A stretch of 32,179 nucleotides of DNA from NCBI GenBank assembly GCA_017302035.1, contig JAFLEA010000028.1, positions 1 through 32,179 of the forward strand, given 5' to 3'. Positions 14,340 through 23,269 of this stretch are shown here, one piece after another. The notes under the pieces were generated by a model that saw only the letters and a program-made list of their open reading frames with translations, did no database searches and was not told the DNA's origin. Position 1 is the stretch's first letter. Each line of letters begins with the position of its first letter. Source of the DNA: Lysobacterales bacterium. GTDB lineage: Bacteria > Pseudomonadota > Gammaproteobacteria > Xanthomonadales > Xanthomonadaceae. The translations under genes were made by a program, and so were the position numbers.

Positions 14340-14413
14340 CGGACAGGCTCAATTGGTGGACAACGGGTCCACTCTGAACGCTGCCGGACTCACAACTGGG
14401 GGGAACGAAATCC

Positions 14414-15100
14414 CTAGGCTCTGCGGGCGTCGTTGTTGCGTCGCTCGATCAGGCGGATGTTCCTCAAGACATCCTTGATCACGTCGCGAATCTCATGCCT
14501 GCCAGCGTAGCTCTTGCCTGCATCGCGCCAAACCGCATCTATCCTAGCGCGAAGGCTGCGCGGTAGCAGCCCGCGAGGCGTAGACTCAAGCGCGCGCTTA
14601 GCAGCGCCGTACAGCGACTCTCCATCCGATCGGCAATGCACAATCGACTCAAAGTAACAACGCTCTTCCAAGTCTCCCGCTGCCGCGCCGCCCTTGCTCG
14701 TGTTCGTTTTCCGACCGTGTTGCCCGCGCTTCCTGACGACAGTTCCGCTCCTAATCTTGTCTCTAATCCGGCTGTACGTTTCAATCGCATCGAAAGCCGA
14801 GAACTCGGCAGTGGTAGCGATGCCTAGCTGATCCCATGCTAGCTCCCAGCCGTCTAGGACGAAGCGCGAAGTTCGATAGATTCCATCCGCGCATAGCATC
14901 TCGAATGCGAGACCGGCTCGATTGACCGACAAGGAATAGCACGCAAAACGGATAACCCCACCGGCTGCGGGCAATACGCACTGAACTTCGCGAGCCATTC
15001 GCCCCCACTGTGGCGCATACATGGGAAGCACAAGACTTTCGCCTACGCACCCCGTAGATGGCATGCAGTAGATGGTGGCTGCTACCGTTGGGAGAGTCAC
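14414..15100 (-). CDS. Unknown protein translationally coupled to the integrase
   Basis: This 228-residue protein is of no family I recognise. The N-terminal half is mixed strand and helix (VIRFACYSLSVNRAGLAFEML, then FVLDGWELAWDQLGI). The C-terminal part is basic and helical, ending in KDVLRNIRLIERRNNDARRA. The GTG start at 15100 overlaps the integrase stop as GTGA, so the pair is co-translated; an in-frame ATG at 15064 is an alternative. Coupling to the integrase suggests a role in integration, excision or its control, but nothing in the sequence shows it. Confidence 0.6.
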   Translation of the reverse strand: MTLPTVAATIYCMPSTGCVGESLVLPMYAPQWGRMAREVQCVLPAAGGVIRFACYSLSVNRAGLAFEMLCADGIYRTSRFVLDGWELAWDQLGIATTAEFSAFDAIETYSRIRDKIRSGTVVRKRGQHGRKTNTSKGGAAAGDLEERCYFESIVHCRSDGESLYGAAKRALESTPRGLLPRSLRARIDAVWRDAGKSYAGRHEIRDVIKDVLRNIRLIERRNNDARRA

Positions 15101-16365
15101 ACCGCTACTCGCTTTTTGTCGAGCACCGAAACGGCATCGGCGAGATGATCGGGCGCCAAGTGCGCATATCGCAGCGTCATGACAGGAGAAGAATGCCCGA
15201 GCAGCTCGCGCACTGTGTTTAGATCAATCCCGCCCATGACCAGGCTAGAGGCGAAATGGTGCCGGAGATCGTGAAAGCGGAAGTCCTTGAGCTTTGCCGC
15301 CTCTGCAACAGCTTTCCATCCCGTCTTGATTGAGTGCACGTCGAAGAGCTTTTCGCTTGGCGCTGGCGTCTCCCGTCCCATCTGCATATTGGCTAGGACC
15401 CGGATCGCCTCCTTGTTCAAAGGCACGTGTCGCGCCTTGCCGCTTTTAGCGTTGGATGAGCGCACAGTGAGCATCTTGTGCGCTTCGTTAATGTCGAACC
15501 ACATGAGCGAGGTCAGTTCGCCACGCCGTAGCCCAGTATTGAGCGCCAGCAGGATCATCGGCGTGAGATGGTCCGGGTAGCCATGTAGCGGGATTGCGGG
15601 CAGCGGTTCCATGCCTCGCGACTTGCACCATGCGTTGCGATTCGCTCGCTCTTGCCGACGCCGTGCGTCACGTGCGCTCAGCACGTCGCGCAGGCGCTTT
15701 TCCTCGTCCGCCGACAGGTACCGGACGCGAGTCAACTTATCCTCCTTGCTCGCCTTGACCGCGCGCATCGGATTGGCTCCTAGGTGGCCCCACTCGACCG
15801 CCTTGGAAAGTGCGCCGCGCAGCGCAGCGAAATCCCGGTTCACGGTTGCGGGCGAGACGCCATCTGCAAGGCGGTCCCGACGCCACCGTTCCAACTGCAA
15901 CGGATTGACATCGGCGAGTCGGGTATCGAGCACGCTGGCGAAGGCGGACAGCAGCCGATTCCGGGTCGCCTTGCCGCTCTTCCGGTTGGCCTCGGCCCAA
16001 TCCCCGTAATCGCCCGAGATCAAGTCGCGAAGGGTCTCGACCGCGTTGCCCTTGTCGGCCGCATCCCGGCCACGCTTCAGGAGCACAAGTTCAGGAACAG
16101 GCCCAGGCCCGCCGGCTCGGCTATGCCGCTGCCGGTCCAGGTAGTCGGCCAGCACTTCGGTCGCGACAGCGCGGGCGCGTGCTAGCGTCGTGATCGGGTA
16201 GTCCCCGATCAAGTAGCGTTGGCCGCGCTTCCATTCGACGTAAAACACGCGCCGACCAGAAGGATGGACACGGCATAGCAGTCCACGTGTCTTCGAGTCA
16301 CGGAGATCGACCGGGGAACGGCCCACTTGGGCTGTCTCGATTCGAGATTGAGTGAGTGCGGGCAT
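15097..16365 (-). CDS. Tyrosine site-specific integrase of the island
   Basis: A tyrosine recombinase of about 422 residues. The N-terminal part holds the DUF4102-like arm-binding region (SPVDLRDSKTRGLLCRV) and a SAM-like core-binding domain (about 100-200). The catalytic domain shows Arg in TGLRRGELTSL, HxxR in FHDLRHHFASSL, the second His in ELLGHSS and the Tyr nucleophile in TLRYAHL. It would recombine the tRNA-Val attachment site. The start at 16365 (MPALTQ) is a choice; in-frame ATG at 16380 and GTG at 16392 would add 5 or 9 residues and none has a clear ribosome site. The gene points away from the adjacent right repeat. Confidence 0.92.
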   Translation of the reverse strand: MPALTQSRIETAQVGRSPVDLRDSKTRGLLCRVHPSGRRVFYVEWKRGQRYLIGDYPITTLARARAVATEVLADYLDRQRHSRAGGPGPVPELVLLKRGRDAADKGNAVETLRDLISGDYGDWAEANRKSGKATRNRLLSAFASVLDTRLADVNPLQLERWRRDRLADGVSPATVNRDFAALRGALSKAVEWGHLGANPMRAVKASKEDKLTRVRYLSADEEKRLRDVLSARDARRRQERANRNAWCKSRGMEPLPAIPLHGYPDHLTPMILLALNTGLRRGELTSLMWFDINEAHKMLTVRSSNAKSGKARHVPLNKEAIRVLANMQMGRETPAPSEKLFDVHSIKTGWKAVAEAAKLKDFRFHDLRHHFASSLVMGGIDLNTVRELLGHSSPVMTLRYAHLAPDHLADAVSVLDKKRVAV

Positions 16366-16487
16366 CGGTCTGTGGTGCATCCTGTGGTGCACTTTCGACC
16401 ATATAGCGGTATCTAACGGAACTCAATAGGACGATAAGTTGTTGTTCTTTAAGGCAAACACTTGATGGGTAAGGGCGGACGAATGCA

Positions 16488-16532
16488 TTCACACGGCAAG
16501 GGTCGCAGGTTCGATCCCTGCACCGCCCACCA
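16488..16532 (+). repeat. Right attachment repeat (attR): native 3' half of tRNA-Val
   Basis: This copy of tRNA-Val positions 32 to CCA lacks a 5' half, so it is not a gene. It is followed by what must be the original terminator (16540-16564) and chromosomal genes. The two differences from the left copy (A to G at 16505 and T to C at 16521) pair with each other in the T stem. Confidence 0.92.
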
Positions 16533-16539
16533 GTTCCGA

Positions 16540-16564
16540 AAGCCGGCCCATGGCCGGCTTTTTT
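16540..16564 (+). terminator. Original tRNA-Val terminator, now stranded beyond attR
   Basis: The stem AAGCCGGCC / GGCCGGCTT has a 3-nt loop and runs into T6. It lies directly after the native tRNA 3' half. It now insulates the alpha-2-macroglobulin gene from any transcript coming out of the island. Confidence 0.85.
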
Positions 16565-16611
16565 CTTGTACGCCTCCTATACTTCCGGCAACGGAGCCGG
16601 GAGCGCGAGGC

Positions 16612-19600
16612 ATGGAGCGGATCAACGCGGGTTGTCCACAGGCGGCACGGGACCTGGGCCGGACGGGCCCGTGGCGACTGGCGCTGGTCCTGACGGCGCT
16701 CGCGGTGCTGGCGCTGGCCGGCTGCCGCCGCGATCCCGGCGGGCAGTTGCCGCAGGTCGGCGGCGAGAAGCTGCAGGCCACCCGCGCCCCGGTCGAGGGC
16801 TTCGGCCTGGTCCGCGCCTGGCCGGACCAGCGGGACGGCAGCCTGGCCCTGGCCCTGGAGTTTTCCCGGCCGCTGGTCGGTACCCAGGACTTCGATGCCC
16901 TGCTGAAGGTCGAGCCGGCCGGCTCCGGCGACAGCGGCTGGTCGCTGTCCGACGATGGCAAGACCTTGCGCTATCCCTACGTCGAGCCTGCGCGCGACTA
17001 CACCGTGACCGTGGCCGCCGGCCTGCTCGCCGCCGACGGCGGCCGCCTGGAGCGGGAACTGGTCCAGGTCGTGCACACCGGCGAACTGGACCCGGTGGCC
17101 GGCTTTGCCTCGCAGGGCAGCGTGTTGCCGGCACGCGACAGCCGCGGCCTGCCGGTGGTGTCGGTGAACGTGCCGGAAGTGGACGTGGAGTTCCTGCGCG
17201 TGCGCGAAAGCGAGCTGCCGCGCTTCTTCGCCCAGTTCCAGCGCGGCGGGCGCCGCGGCGGCTGGGAGCTGGACCGCGACTACGACGACAACGCGCCGCT
17301 GCGCGACCTGGCCGACCCGGTCTACCTCAACCGCTTCGTGCTCGGCGGGGAGCGCAACGAGCGGGTGCTCAACTACCTGCCGATCCAGGAGATCGCCGAG
17401 TTGCAGCAACCGGGCCTGTACTTCGCGGTGCTGCGCCGGGTCGGCACCTTCTCCAACCAGTTCGATACCGCGTTCTTCAGCGTCAGCGACATCGGCCTGC
17501 ACGCACGCGCCTACCGCGACACGCTGTACGTGCACGCCGCCTCGCTGCACGACGGCTCGCCGCTCAAGGGCGTGGAGTTGCGCGTGCTCGATGCGAAGGG
17601 CGAGGCGCTGCTGAAGTCGGCCACCGACGGCAACGGCAACGCGCTGCTGGACTACCGCATGGACGCCTCGCAGGTGCTGGTGGCCCGGCGCGGCAAGGAC
17701 GTGTCGCTGCTGCCGTTCAACCAGCCGGCGCTGGACCTGTCCGAATTCGCGGTGGGCGGGCGCCCGCAGGCCGCGTTCGACGTGTTCGCCTGGTCCGGGC
17801 GCGACCTGTACCGACCGGGCGAGAGCGTGCGCCTGTCGGCGCTGCTGCGCGACTTCGACGGCCGGCCGCTGGCCGGTGGCAAGGACGGACAGGCGCAGCC
17901 GCTGTTCCTGCGCCTGAAGCAGCCTGACGGGCGGATCTTCCGCGAGACCCGGCTGGAGCCGGGGGCGCAGGGCTATTACGCCTTCGAGCAGGCGATCCCC
18001 GCCGACGCGCCGACCGGGCGCTGGCAGGTCGAGTTCCGCACCGATCCGGCGGCCAAGGATGCGGTGCAGGGGATGACCCTGCGGATCGAGGAATTCCTGC
18101 CGGAACGGATGAAGCTGGAGCTGTCCACGCCGCAGGCGCAGACCACGCTCAAGCCCGGCGAGCCGCTGAAGCTGCAGGCCGAGGCCGCTTATCTGTATGG
18201 AGCGCCGGCCGCCGACAACCGCTTCACCGCGAAGATGGCCCTGGCGGTGGCGCGCGAGCCGCTGGAAGGCTTCCCGGGCTACGCCTTCGGCGATCCGACG
18301 GTGGACCTGCCGAAGGAGCCGCGCGAGGTGCTGGACACGCAGTTCGACGCCCAGGGCCGGATCGAGGCGGCCCTGGAACTGCCGGAGGAGGCGGCCAAGG
18401 CGAAGACGCCGGTACGGGTGACCATCGCCGGCAGCGTCCACGAGAGCGGCGGGCGGCCGGTGAACCGCACCCTGCAACGGGTGCTGTGGCCGGCGCCGGC
18501 GCTGGTCGGCGTGCACCCGCTGTTCGACCCGGAGGATGGCGCCGACGCCAATGCCAACGCGCGCTTCGAACTGGTGCGGGTGGATGCGGCGGGAAAACCG
18601 CAGCCGGTGCAGGGCCTGAAGGTTACCCTGGTGCGCGAACTGCGCGACTACCACTGGCGCTTCGACGACGACGGCGGTTGGGACTACGACTTCACCCGCC
18701 GCTTCGAGACCGTGGAGACGCGCACGCTCGATGCCGGCACGACCGCGACGCGCTTCGATGTCCCGGTGGAGTGGGGCGAGTACCGGATCGACGTGCTGGA
18801 TCCGGCCACTGGCCTGACCATGCGCTATCCCTTCCGCGCCGGCTGGAGCTGGGGCGACGACAACCGCGGACCGGACGCGCGCCCGGACCGGGTCAAGCTG
18901 GCCCTGGACCGCACCGGCTACCGCGCCGGCGACACCCTGGAGGTCACCGTGACCCCGCCGCACGCCGGTCGCGGCGTGCTGCTGGTGGAGAGCGACCGGC
19001 TGCTGTACGTGCACGACATCGAGTTGAAGGGCGGCGAGGGCAAGGTCGCCGGCACCTTCCGGATCCCGGTCACCGAGGACTGGGAGCGCCACGACGTCTA
19101 CGTCACCGCACTGGTGTTCCGCGGCGGATCGGCAGCCAGCCAGGTCACCCCGGCACGCGCGGTGGGCGTGGCCCACGTGCCGATGCGCCGCGACGAACGC
19201 CGGGTCGCCGTCGGCCTGAAGGTGCCGGCGCAGACCCGGCCGCAGCAGGATCTGCCGGTGACGGTCAGCGTGCCGCAACTGGCCGGACGGCAGGCGCACG
19301 TCACCGTCTCGGCGGTGGACGTGGGCATCCTCAACATCACCCGTTTCCCGGTGCCGGATGCCGGTGCCCATTTCTTCGCCCAGCGGCGCCTGGCCACCGA
19401 TGCCTGGGACGTGTACGGCCGGGTGATCGAGGCCTTCGCCGGCGGGACCGCGCGGCTGCGCTTCGGCGGCGACCTGGCGCTGGAGGCCTTGCCGCAGGCG
19501 CGGCGACCGACCGCGCGGGTGCAGACCGTGGACCTGTTCTCCGGGCCGGTGGTGCTGGACGCACAGGGCAACGCGCGGCTGAAGCTGGCGCTGCCGGACT

Positions 19601-21606
19601 TCAACGGCACCCTGCGGGTGTCGGCGCTGGTGTATTCGGACGACCGTTACGGCAAGCGCGATGCCGAGGTGCTGGTGCGCGCGCCGGTGGTGGCCGAGGC
19701 CGGGATGCCGCGGGTGATGGCGCCTGGCGACCGCGGTGCGGTCGCGCTGGACGTGCAGAACTTCAGCGGCAAGGCCGGCGAGTTCCGGGTGCGGGTGGAA
19801 GGCGAGGGCCCGTTGTCGGTAGGCGATGGCGAGCGCCGCCTGCGCCTGGAGGACGGAGCCAAGGCCACGCTCGAGTTCCCGTTGCTGGCCAAGCCCGGCC
19901 ACGGGGTGGCGAAGGTACGGGTGCGCGTGGACGGCGGCGGCTACGCGGTGGACCGGCGCTACGAGCTGCCGGTGCGCGCGGCCTGGCCGGGCGTGCTGCG
20001 CGGACGCACCCAGGTGCTGCAGGCCGGGGTGCCGCTGGCGCTGGACGCCTCGCTGGCCGAAGGGTTGATCCCGGAGACGGTGCAGGCGCACCTGCGCATC
20101 ACCGCTTCGCCGCCGATCCCGTTCGCCAGCGCGTTGCGCGGCCTGTTCGACTATCCCTACGGCTGCGCCGAGCAGACCACCAGCAAGGGCTACGCGGCGC
20201 TGGTGATGGACGCGGACACCGCCGCGCGCCTGGGCGTGCCGGCACTGGACCCGGCGGTCCGGCGCGCGCGCATGGAAGGCGCGTTCGGGCGGCTGGCGGC
20301 GATGCAGGCCGGCAACGGCCACTTCTCGATGTGGGGTGGCGGTTCGGGCGACGCCGAGCCGGCGCTGACCCCGTATATCGCCGAGTTCCTGCTGGACGCG
20401 CGCGAAGCGGGCTTCGCGGTGCCGGAAGGCGTGCTGCAGAAGGCGCTGGACCGGCTTGCGGAGGACCTGCTCTCGGGCGGTCCGCAGTTCTACGGCCGCG
20501 ACCACCGCGAGCACCTGCGCTTCGCCAACCGCGCCTATGCCGGCTACGTGCTGGCGCGGGTCAACCGCGCGCCGCTGGGCACCCTGCGCGCGTTGTACGA
20601 CCAGGAGAAGGACCGCAGCCTGACCGGCCTGCCGCTGGTCCAGCTGGGCCTGGCGCTGGAACTGCAGGGCGACGCCAAGCGCGGCGCGGCGGCGATCGCC
20701 GACGGCTTCGCCCGCGATCCGGACAAGCGCCCGGCATGGCTGTGGGATTACGGCAGCCGGATTCGCGACGACGCGCTGATGATCGCGCTGCTGCACGAGC
20801 GCGGCCGCGCCGATGCGAAGTACGACGCGCGCGCGATCGATCTGGCCCGCGCGGTGCAGGTGCGCCGCGACGGCGACGGCCAGGGCCGGCTGTGGCTGAG
20901 CACCCAGGAGCAGATGGCGCTGGCGCGGCTGGGCAAGGCGCTGGAGGCCGGCGGCGGACGCACCCTCTCAGGGCGCTGGCGTGTCGGCGGCGAGGCGGAG
21001 ACGGTCGTCGCGCCGGCCGCGGCATTCGCGCGCACCCTCGATCACGCGGCGTTGGCGCGCGGCGCGCGCTTCGAACCGGAGGGTGGCCCGTACTACGTGA
21101 GCCTGGAGGTCGCCGGCATCCCGCGCCAGGCGCCGGCCGAGGACAAGCGCCGGGTCGGCATCGTCCGCGACTGGTTCCTGCCGGACGGCTCGCCGTGGAA
21201 GGGCGGCGAACTGAAGGAAGGCCAGGTGCTGGTCGTGCGCCTGACCTTGCAGGCCGAACAGGCGATGCCCGACGCACTGGTGGTGGACCTGCTGCCGGCC
21301 GGGCTGGAGGCGGAGAACCTCAACCTCGGCGATGGCGCGCAGTGGGACGGGGTGCAGGTCGATGGCGTGGCCCTGTCGGATCGCGGCGAACAGGCGCAGC
21401 TGCGCCACGAGGAATACCGCGACGACCGCTACGTGGCCGCGCTCAACCTGGGGCAGGGCGGCACCGCGCGGCTGTACTACCTGGTGCGCGCGGTCACCCC
21501 GGGCACCTACACGGTGCCGCCGCCGCAGGCCGAGGACATGTACCAGCCCAGCCTGCGCGGCACCGGTGCCGCACGGCCGGCGACGATCAAGGTCACGCCG
21601 CCCTGA
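16612..21606 (+). CDS. yfhM: Bacterial alpha-2-macroglobulin lipoprotein with thioester motif
   Basis: This 1664-residue protein is of the YfhM class, a periplasmic lipoprotein thought to trap foreign proteases when the envelope is breached. It has an N-terminal signal ending in lipobox LALAGC (Cys about 39), MG-type beta domains (including VFAWSGRDLYRPGESVRLSA), and the central A2M domain. The thioester motif CAEQ (Cys1185 to Gln1188, in PYGCAEQTTSKGYAAL) is followed by the terpenoid-cyclase-like helical domain and the C-terminal receptor-like domain. Length is normal for the family. The ATG at 16612 is chosen because it begins directly ahead of the signal peptide. In enterics it pairs with pbpC; no such gene is adjacent here. 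Confidence 0.93.
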   Translation: MERINAGCPQAARDLGRTGPWRLALVLTALAVLALAGCRRDPGGQLPQVGGEKLQATRAPVEGFGLVRAWPDQRDGSLALALEFSRPLVGTQDFDALLKVEPAGSGDSGWSLSDDGKTLRYPYVEPARDYTVTVAAGLLAADGGRLERELVQVVHTGELDPVAGFASQGSVLPARDSRGLPVVSVNVPEVDVEFLRVRESELPRFFAQFQRGGRRGGWELDRDYDDNAPLRDLADPVYLNRFVLGGERNERVLNYLPIQEIAELQQPGLYFAVLRRVGTFSNQFDTAFFSVSDIGLHARAYRDTLYVHAASLHDGSPLKGVELRVLDAKGEALLKSATDGNGNALLDYRMDASQVLVARRGKDVSLLPFNQPALDLSEFAVGGRPQAAFDVFAWSGRDLYRPGESVRLSALLRDFDGRPLAGGKDGQAQPLFLRLKQPDGRIFRETRLEPGAQGYYAFEQAIPADAPTGRWQVEFRTDPAAKDAVQGMTLRIEEFLPERMKLELSTPQAQTTLKPGEPLKLQAEAAYLYGAPAADNRFTAKMALAVAREPLEGFPGYAFGDPTVDLPKEPREVLDTQFDAQGRIEAALELPEEAAKAKTPVRVTIAGSVHESGGRPVNRTLQRVLWPAPALVGVHPLFDPEDGADANANARFELVRVDAAGKPQPVQGLKVTLVRELRDYHWRFDDDGGWDYDFTRRFETVETRTLDAGTTATRFDVPVEWGEYRIDVLDPATGLTMRYPFRAGWSWGDDNRGPDARPDRVKLALDRTGYRAGDTLEVTVTPPHAGRGVLLVESDRLLYVHDIELKGGEGKVAGTFRIPVTEDWERHDVYVTALVFRGGSAASQVTPARAVGVAHVPMRRDERRVAVGLKVPAQTRPQQDLPVTVSVPQLAGRQAHVTVSAVDVGILNITRFPVPDAGAHFFAQRRLATDAWDVYGRVIEAFAGGTARLRFGGDLALEALPQARRPTARVQTVDLFSGPVVLDAQGNARLKLALPDFNGTLRVSALVYSDDRYGKRDAEVLVRAPVVAEAGMPRVMAPGDRGAVALDVQNFSGKAGEFRVRVEGEGPLSVGDGERRLRLEDGAKATLEFPLLAKPGHGVAKVRVRVDGGGYAVDRRYELPVRAAWPGVLRGRTQVLQAGVPLALDASLAEGLIPETVQAHLRITASPPIPFASALRGLFDYPYGCAEQTTSKGYAALVMDADTAARLGVPALDPAVRRARMEGAFGRLAAMQAGNGHFSMWGGGSGDAEPALTPYIAEFLLDAREAGFAVPEGVLQKALDRLAEDLLSGGPQFYGRDHREHLRFANRAYAGYVLARVNRAPLGTLRALYDQEKDRSLTGLPLVQLGLALELQGDAKRGAAAIADGFARDPDKRPAWLWDYGSRIRDDALMIALLHERGRADAKYDARAIDLARAVQVRRDGDGQGRLWLSTQEQMALARLGKALEAGGGRTLSGRWRVGGEAETVVAPAAAFARTLDHAALARGARFEPEGGPYYVSLEVAGIPRQAPAEDKRRVGIVRDWFLPDGSPWKGGELKEGQVLVVRLTLQAEQAMPDALVVDLLPAGLEAENLNLGDGAQWDGVQVDGVALSDRGEQAQLRHEEYRDDRYVAALNLGQGGTARLYYLVRAVTPGTYTVPPPQAEDMYQPSLRGTGAARPATIKVTPP

Positions 21607-21618
21607 CGGGGCGGCGCA

Positions 21619-21642
21619 CCGGCGCGCCTGCGGGCGCGCCGG
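21619..21642. terminator. GC hairpin between convergent genes
   Basis: A perfect 10-bp stem CCGGCGCGCC / GGCGCGCCGG has a TGCG loop and lies 13 bases after the alpha-2-macroglobulin stop, between convergent genes. There is no T run, so it may act only as a weak bidirectional or Rho-assisted end. Confidence 0.5.
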
Positions 21643-21649
21643 GCACGAG

Positions 21650-22951
21650 TCACGGCGTGGGGCCTTGGGCTTCCTGTTCGGCTGCGCGCTGCGCCGCCCC
21701 GGCTTCGACCAGCTGGCCCATGACCTGGTCCAGGCGCGCCTCGTAGTCTGCCGGGAAGGTCCAGTACTCCAGGCCGGCATCGGTCTCGTTGCGCGCCAGG
21801 CCACGCTGCGGCGGGTCGAGGTGGAACAGCATCTTCAGCACCACGTCGCTGCTGACCCAGGGGTGGTCGTACCAGAACACGTGCGAACGCTTGTCCATGC
21901 CGGGCAGGTCGGCCGCGCGCGCGTCGATCAGGTCGAAGCCCAGCCGGTTGGAGGCTTCGACCATCCAGCGTGCGTCCTCCTCCGACAATTCGGTCGGGTC
22001 CGGCCGGCCGGTGCGCGAGCCGCGCTGGTGCAGGCGCGAGAGCACCAGCACCGAGTCGCGCATGTTCACCGTCACCGTGATCCGCTTGGGCAGGCTGTGG
22101 TAGGCCTGCAGCTCGGTCGTCCACTGCCGGAAGTCGGCATCCGGGGCCGGGTAGTAGACCTCGCCCAGGCGCACCGATTGCGGGTCGTAGCCCGGCGCCG
22201 GCGTGCCCAGCAGGGCCATGCCGGGCGAGACGACCATCGCCCCGGAGCTGTAGCCGATCAGGTTGATGTGGCGGGCGCGGGTATGGCGGGCCAGCAGCCG
22301 GACCAGCTGGGCCAGCACCGGCCCGGCCTGGCCGGCCTTGGACACGTCGTGGCCGAAGCGCAGGAAGTTCTCCGCCGAGGGCCACAGGTAGGACAGCACC
22401 ACCGAGTTGCGCCCGGTGAAGTGGCGGTACTGCGCGGCCTGCGCGGTGGCGCGGCCGATGCTGGTGTTGGCGCCGTGCACGTAGATGGTCAGGTCCGGAT
22501 CGGCGCTGTGGGCCAGTGCCTCGTCGATCGCCTTGAAATAGGCCAGGGCTTCGGCGCCGGGCGCGTCGATGCCGGCTCCCACGGGCACGGAGGCCTGGCG
22601 CTGCATGGATTCGAGCAGGATCTGCGGGCGCCGGCCGCTGGGACCGGTGGTGGACTGTTCGTACAGCCAGTCCCAGGTCTGGCCGCCGCCGCCCATGTCC
22701 AGGGTGGCCACCCCCATGTGCAGGTCGTCGCCGGGGAACACGGTGTATACCGGTGCCCCGGCGGGGCCCAGGGCGGCGCGGTTGGTGGCGTAGAAGACCT
22801 GGATCCTGGGGCTCTGGTCGAGGTTGGCGTTGGCGCCGAACAGGTTGTGCTCGCCGTTGAGGAACAGGGTCGGCGGCGGCATCAGCCGCACCGGCGGCTG
22901 GCAGGCGGTCAGGACGAACGCGGCGAGCAGGCAAGCGAGGAGTCGGATCAT
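21650..22951 (-). CDS. Alpha/beta-hydrolase lipoprotein (DUF900 family)
   Basis: This 433-residue protein starts with a lipoprotein signal (MIRLLACLLAAFVLTAC, Cys about 17). The DUF900-type alpha/beta-hydrolase domain shows QVFYATNRA near its start, LTIYVHGANTS (oxyanion region) and the nucleophile elbow LIGYSSGAMVV, with Ser in GYSSG. It is an envelope-anchored hydrolase or esterase of unknown substrate. The start at 22951 is chosen because it begins the signal peptide; the open frame extends 26 residues further but adds nothing family-like. It is convergent with the alpha-2-macroglobulin gene and divergent from the lipase-like gene. Confidence 0.85.
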   Translation of the reverse strand: MIRLLACLLAAFVLTACQPPVRLMPPPTLFLNGEHNLFGANANLDQSPRIQVFYATNRAALGPAGAPVYTVFPGDDLHMGVATLDMGGGGQTWDWLYEQSTTGPSGRRPQILLESMQRQASVPVGAGIDAPGAEALAYFKAIDEALAHSADPDLTIYVHGANTSIGRATAQAAQYRHFTGRNSVVLSYLWPSAENFLRFGHDVSKAGQAGPVLAQLVRLLARHTRARHINLIGYSSGAMVVSPGMALLGTPAPGYDPQSVRLGEVYYPAPDADFRQWTTELQAYHSLPKRITVTVNMRDSVLVLSRLHQRGSRTGRPDPTELSEEDARWMVEASNRLGFDLIDARAADLPGMDKRSHVFWYDHPWVSSDVVLKMLFHLDPPQRGLARNETDAGLEYWTFPADYEARLDQVMGQLVEAGAAQRAAEQEAQGPTP

Positions 22952-23269
22952 CGGGGTCTCGGGGTGCGATGCCGATCGCGGCATCGGGGCATGGGATGGC
23001 GCATTCTTGCAGATACGGGCGACGGTCATGGTCTCCGGGTGCGGTCATGGGGCCTGCCGGGTCGCAGGCGCCCCGGCGCGATGCATGGCGTCGCGGATGT
23101 CCCCGGCCCTGGCCTGCGGCCAGGACCTCCGCCTTTGCCTCCCATGGGCTGGCAGGGCGCCCGGTCGCCTCAGACGTGCCGGCCTGTCAACGGCGAAAGC
23201 CGGAGCCCGTAGAATCGCAGGGCTCCGCATCGCCGCGGGGCGGTGGCGTCCCCGATGAAGGATCTTTCG
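22952..23269. promoter_or_regulatory. Divergent intergenic region with candidate promoter for the lipase-like gene
   Basis: These 318 bases separate two divergent envelope/secreted hydrolase genes. A TAGAAT hexamer at 23210-23215 lies 17 bases after TCAACG and about 55 bases upstream of the lipase start, and could be its -10 element. GAAGGA before the ATG is the ribosome site. I see no gene and no clear operator in the rest. Confidence 0.35.

Larger units (their letters stand above)
5032..16487. mobile_element. 11.46-kb satellite-like genomic island in tRNA-Val carrying SPARTA defence
   Basis: The island is bounded by 45-bp direct repeats of the tRNA-Val 3' half and has clearly lower GC and different codon use from the flanking genes. 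Its core is an integrase at one end, an AlpA-like HTH protein, a PrimPol-type primase, a RepA-like helicase and an iteron-like cluster. Its cargo is a four-gene operon ending in TIR-APAZ and a short Argonaute, plus a regulator and a zinc-ribbon protein. I see no relaxase, type IV secretion, capsid or terminase genes. It therefore looks like a replication-capable satellite or integrated plasmid that depends on another element for transfer. Confidence 0.9.

Noticed and set aside
16470-16487. Possible remnant of a tRNA-Val 5' half just left of attR
   Set aside because: Only GGGCGG and a GCATT-like stretch match; D arm and spacing are missing, so chance resemblance is more likely.
16449-16961. 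Minus-strand open frame over attR
   Set aside because: It contains the same AVQGSNLRP tRNA artefact and overlaps the start of the alpha-2-macroglobulin gene.
16489-20796. Very long (1435-aa) minus-strand open frame inside the alpha-2-macroglobulin gene
   Set aside because: It is an antisense shadow produced by high GC at third positions; it is rich in Arg, His and Gln with no domain pattern, whereas the plus strand encodes a recognisable family.
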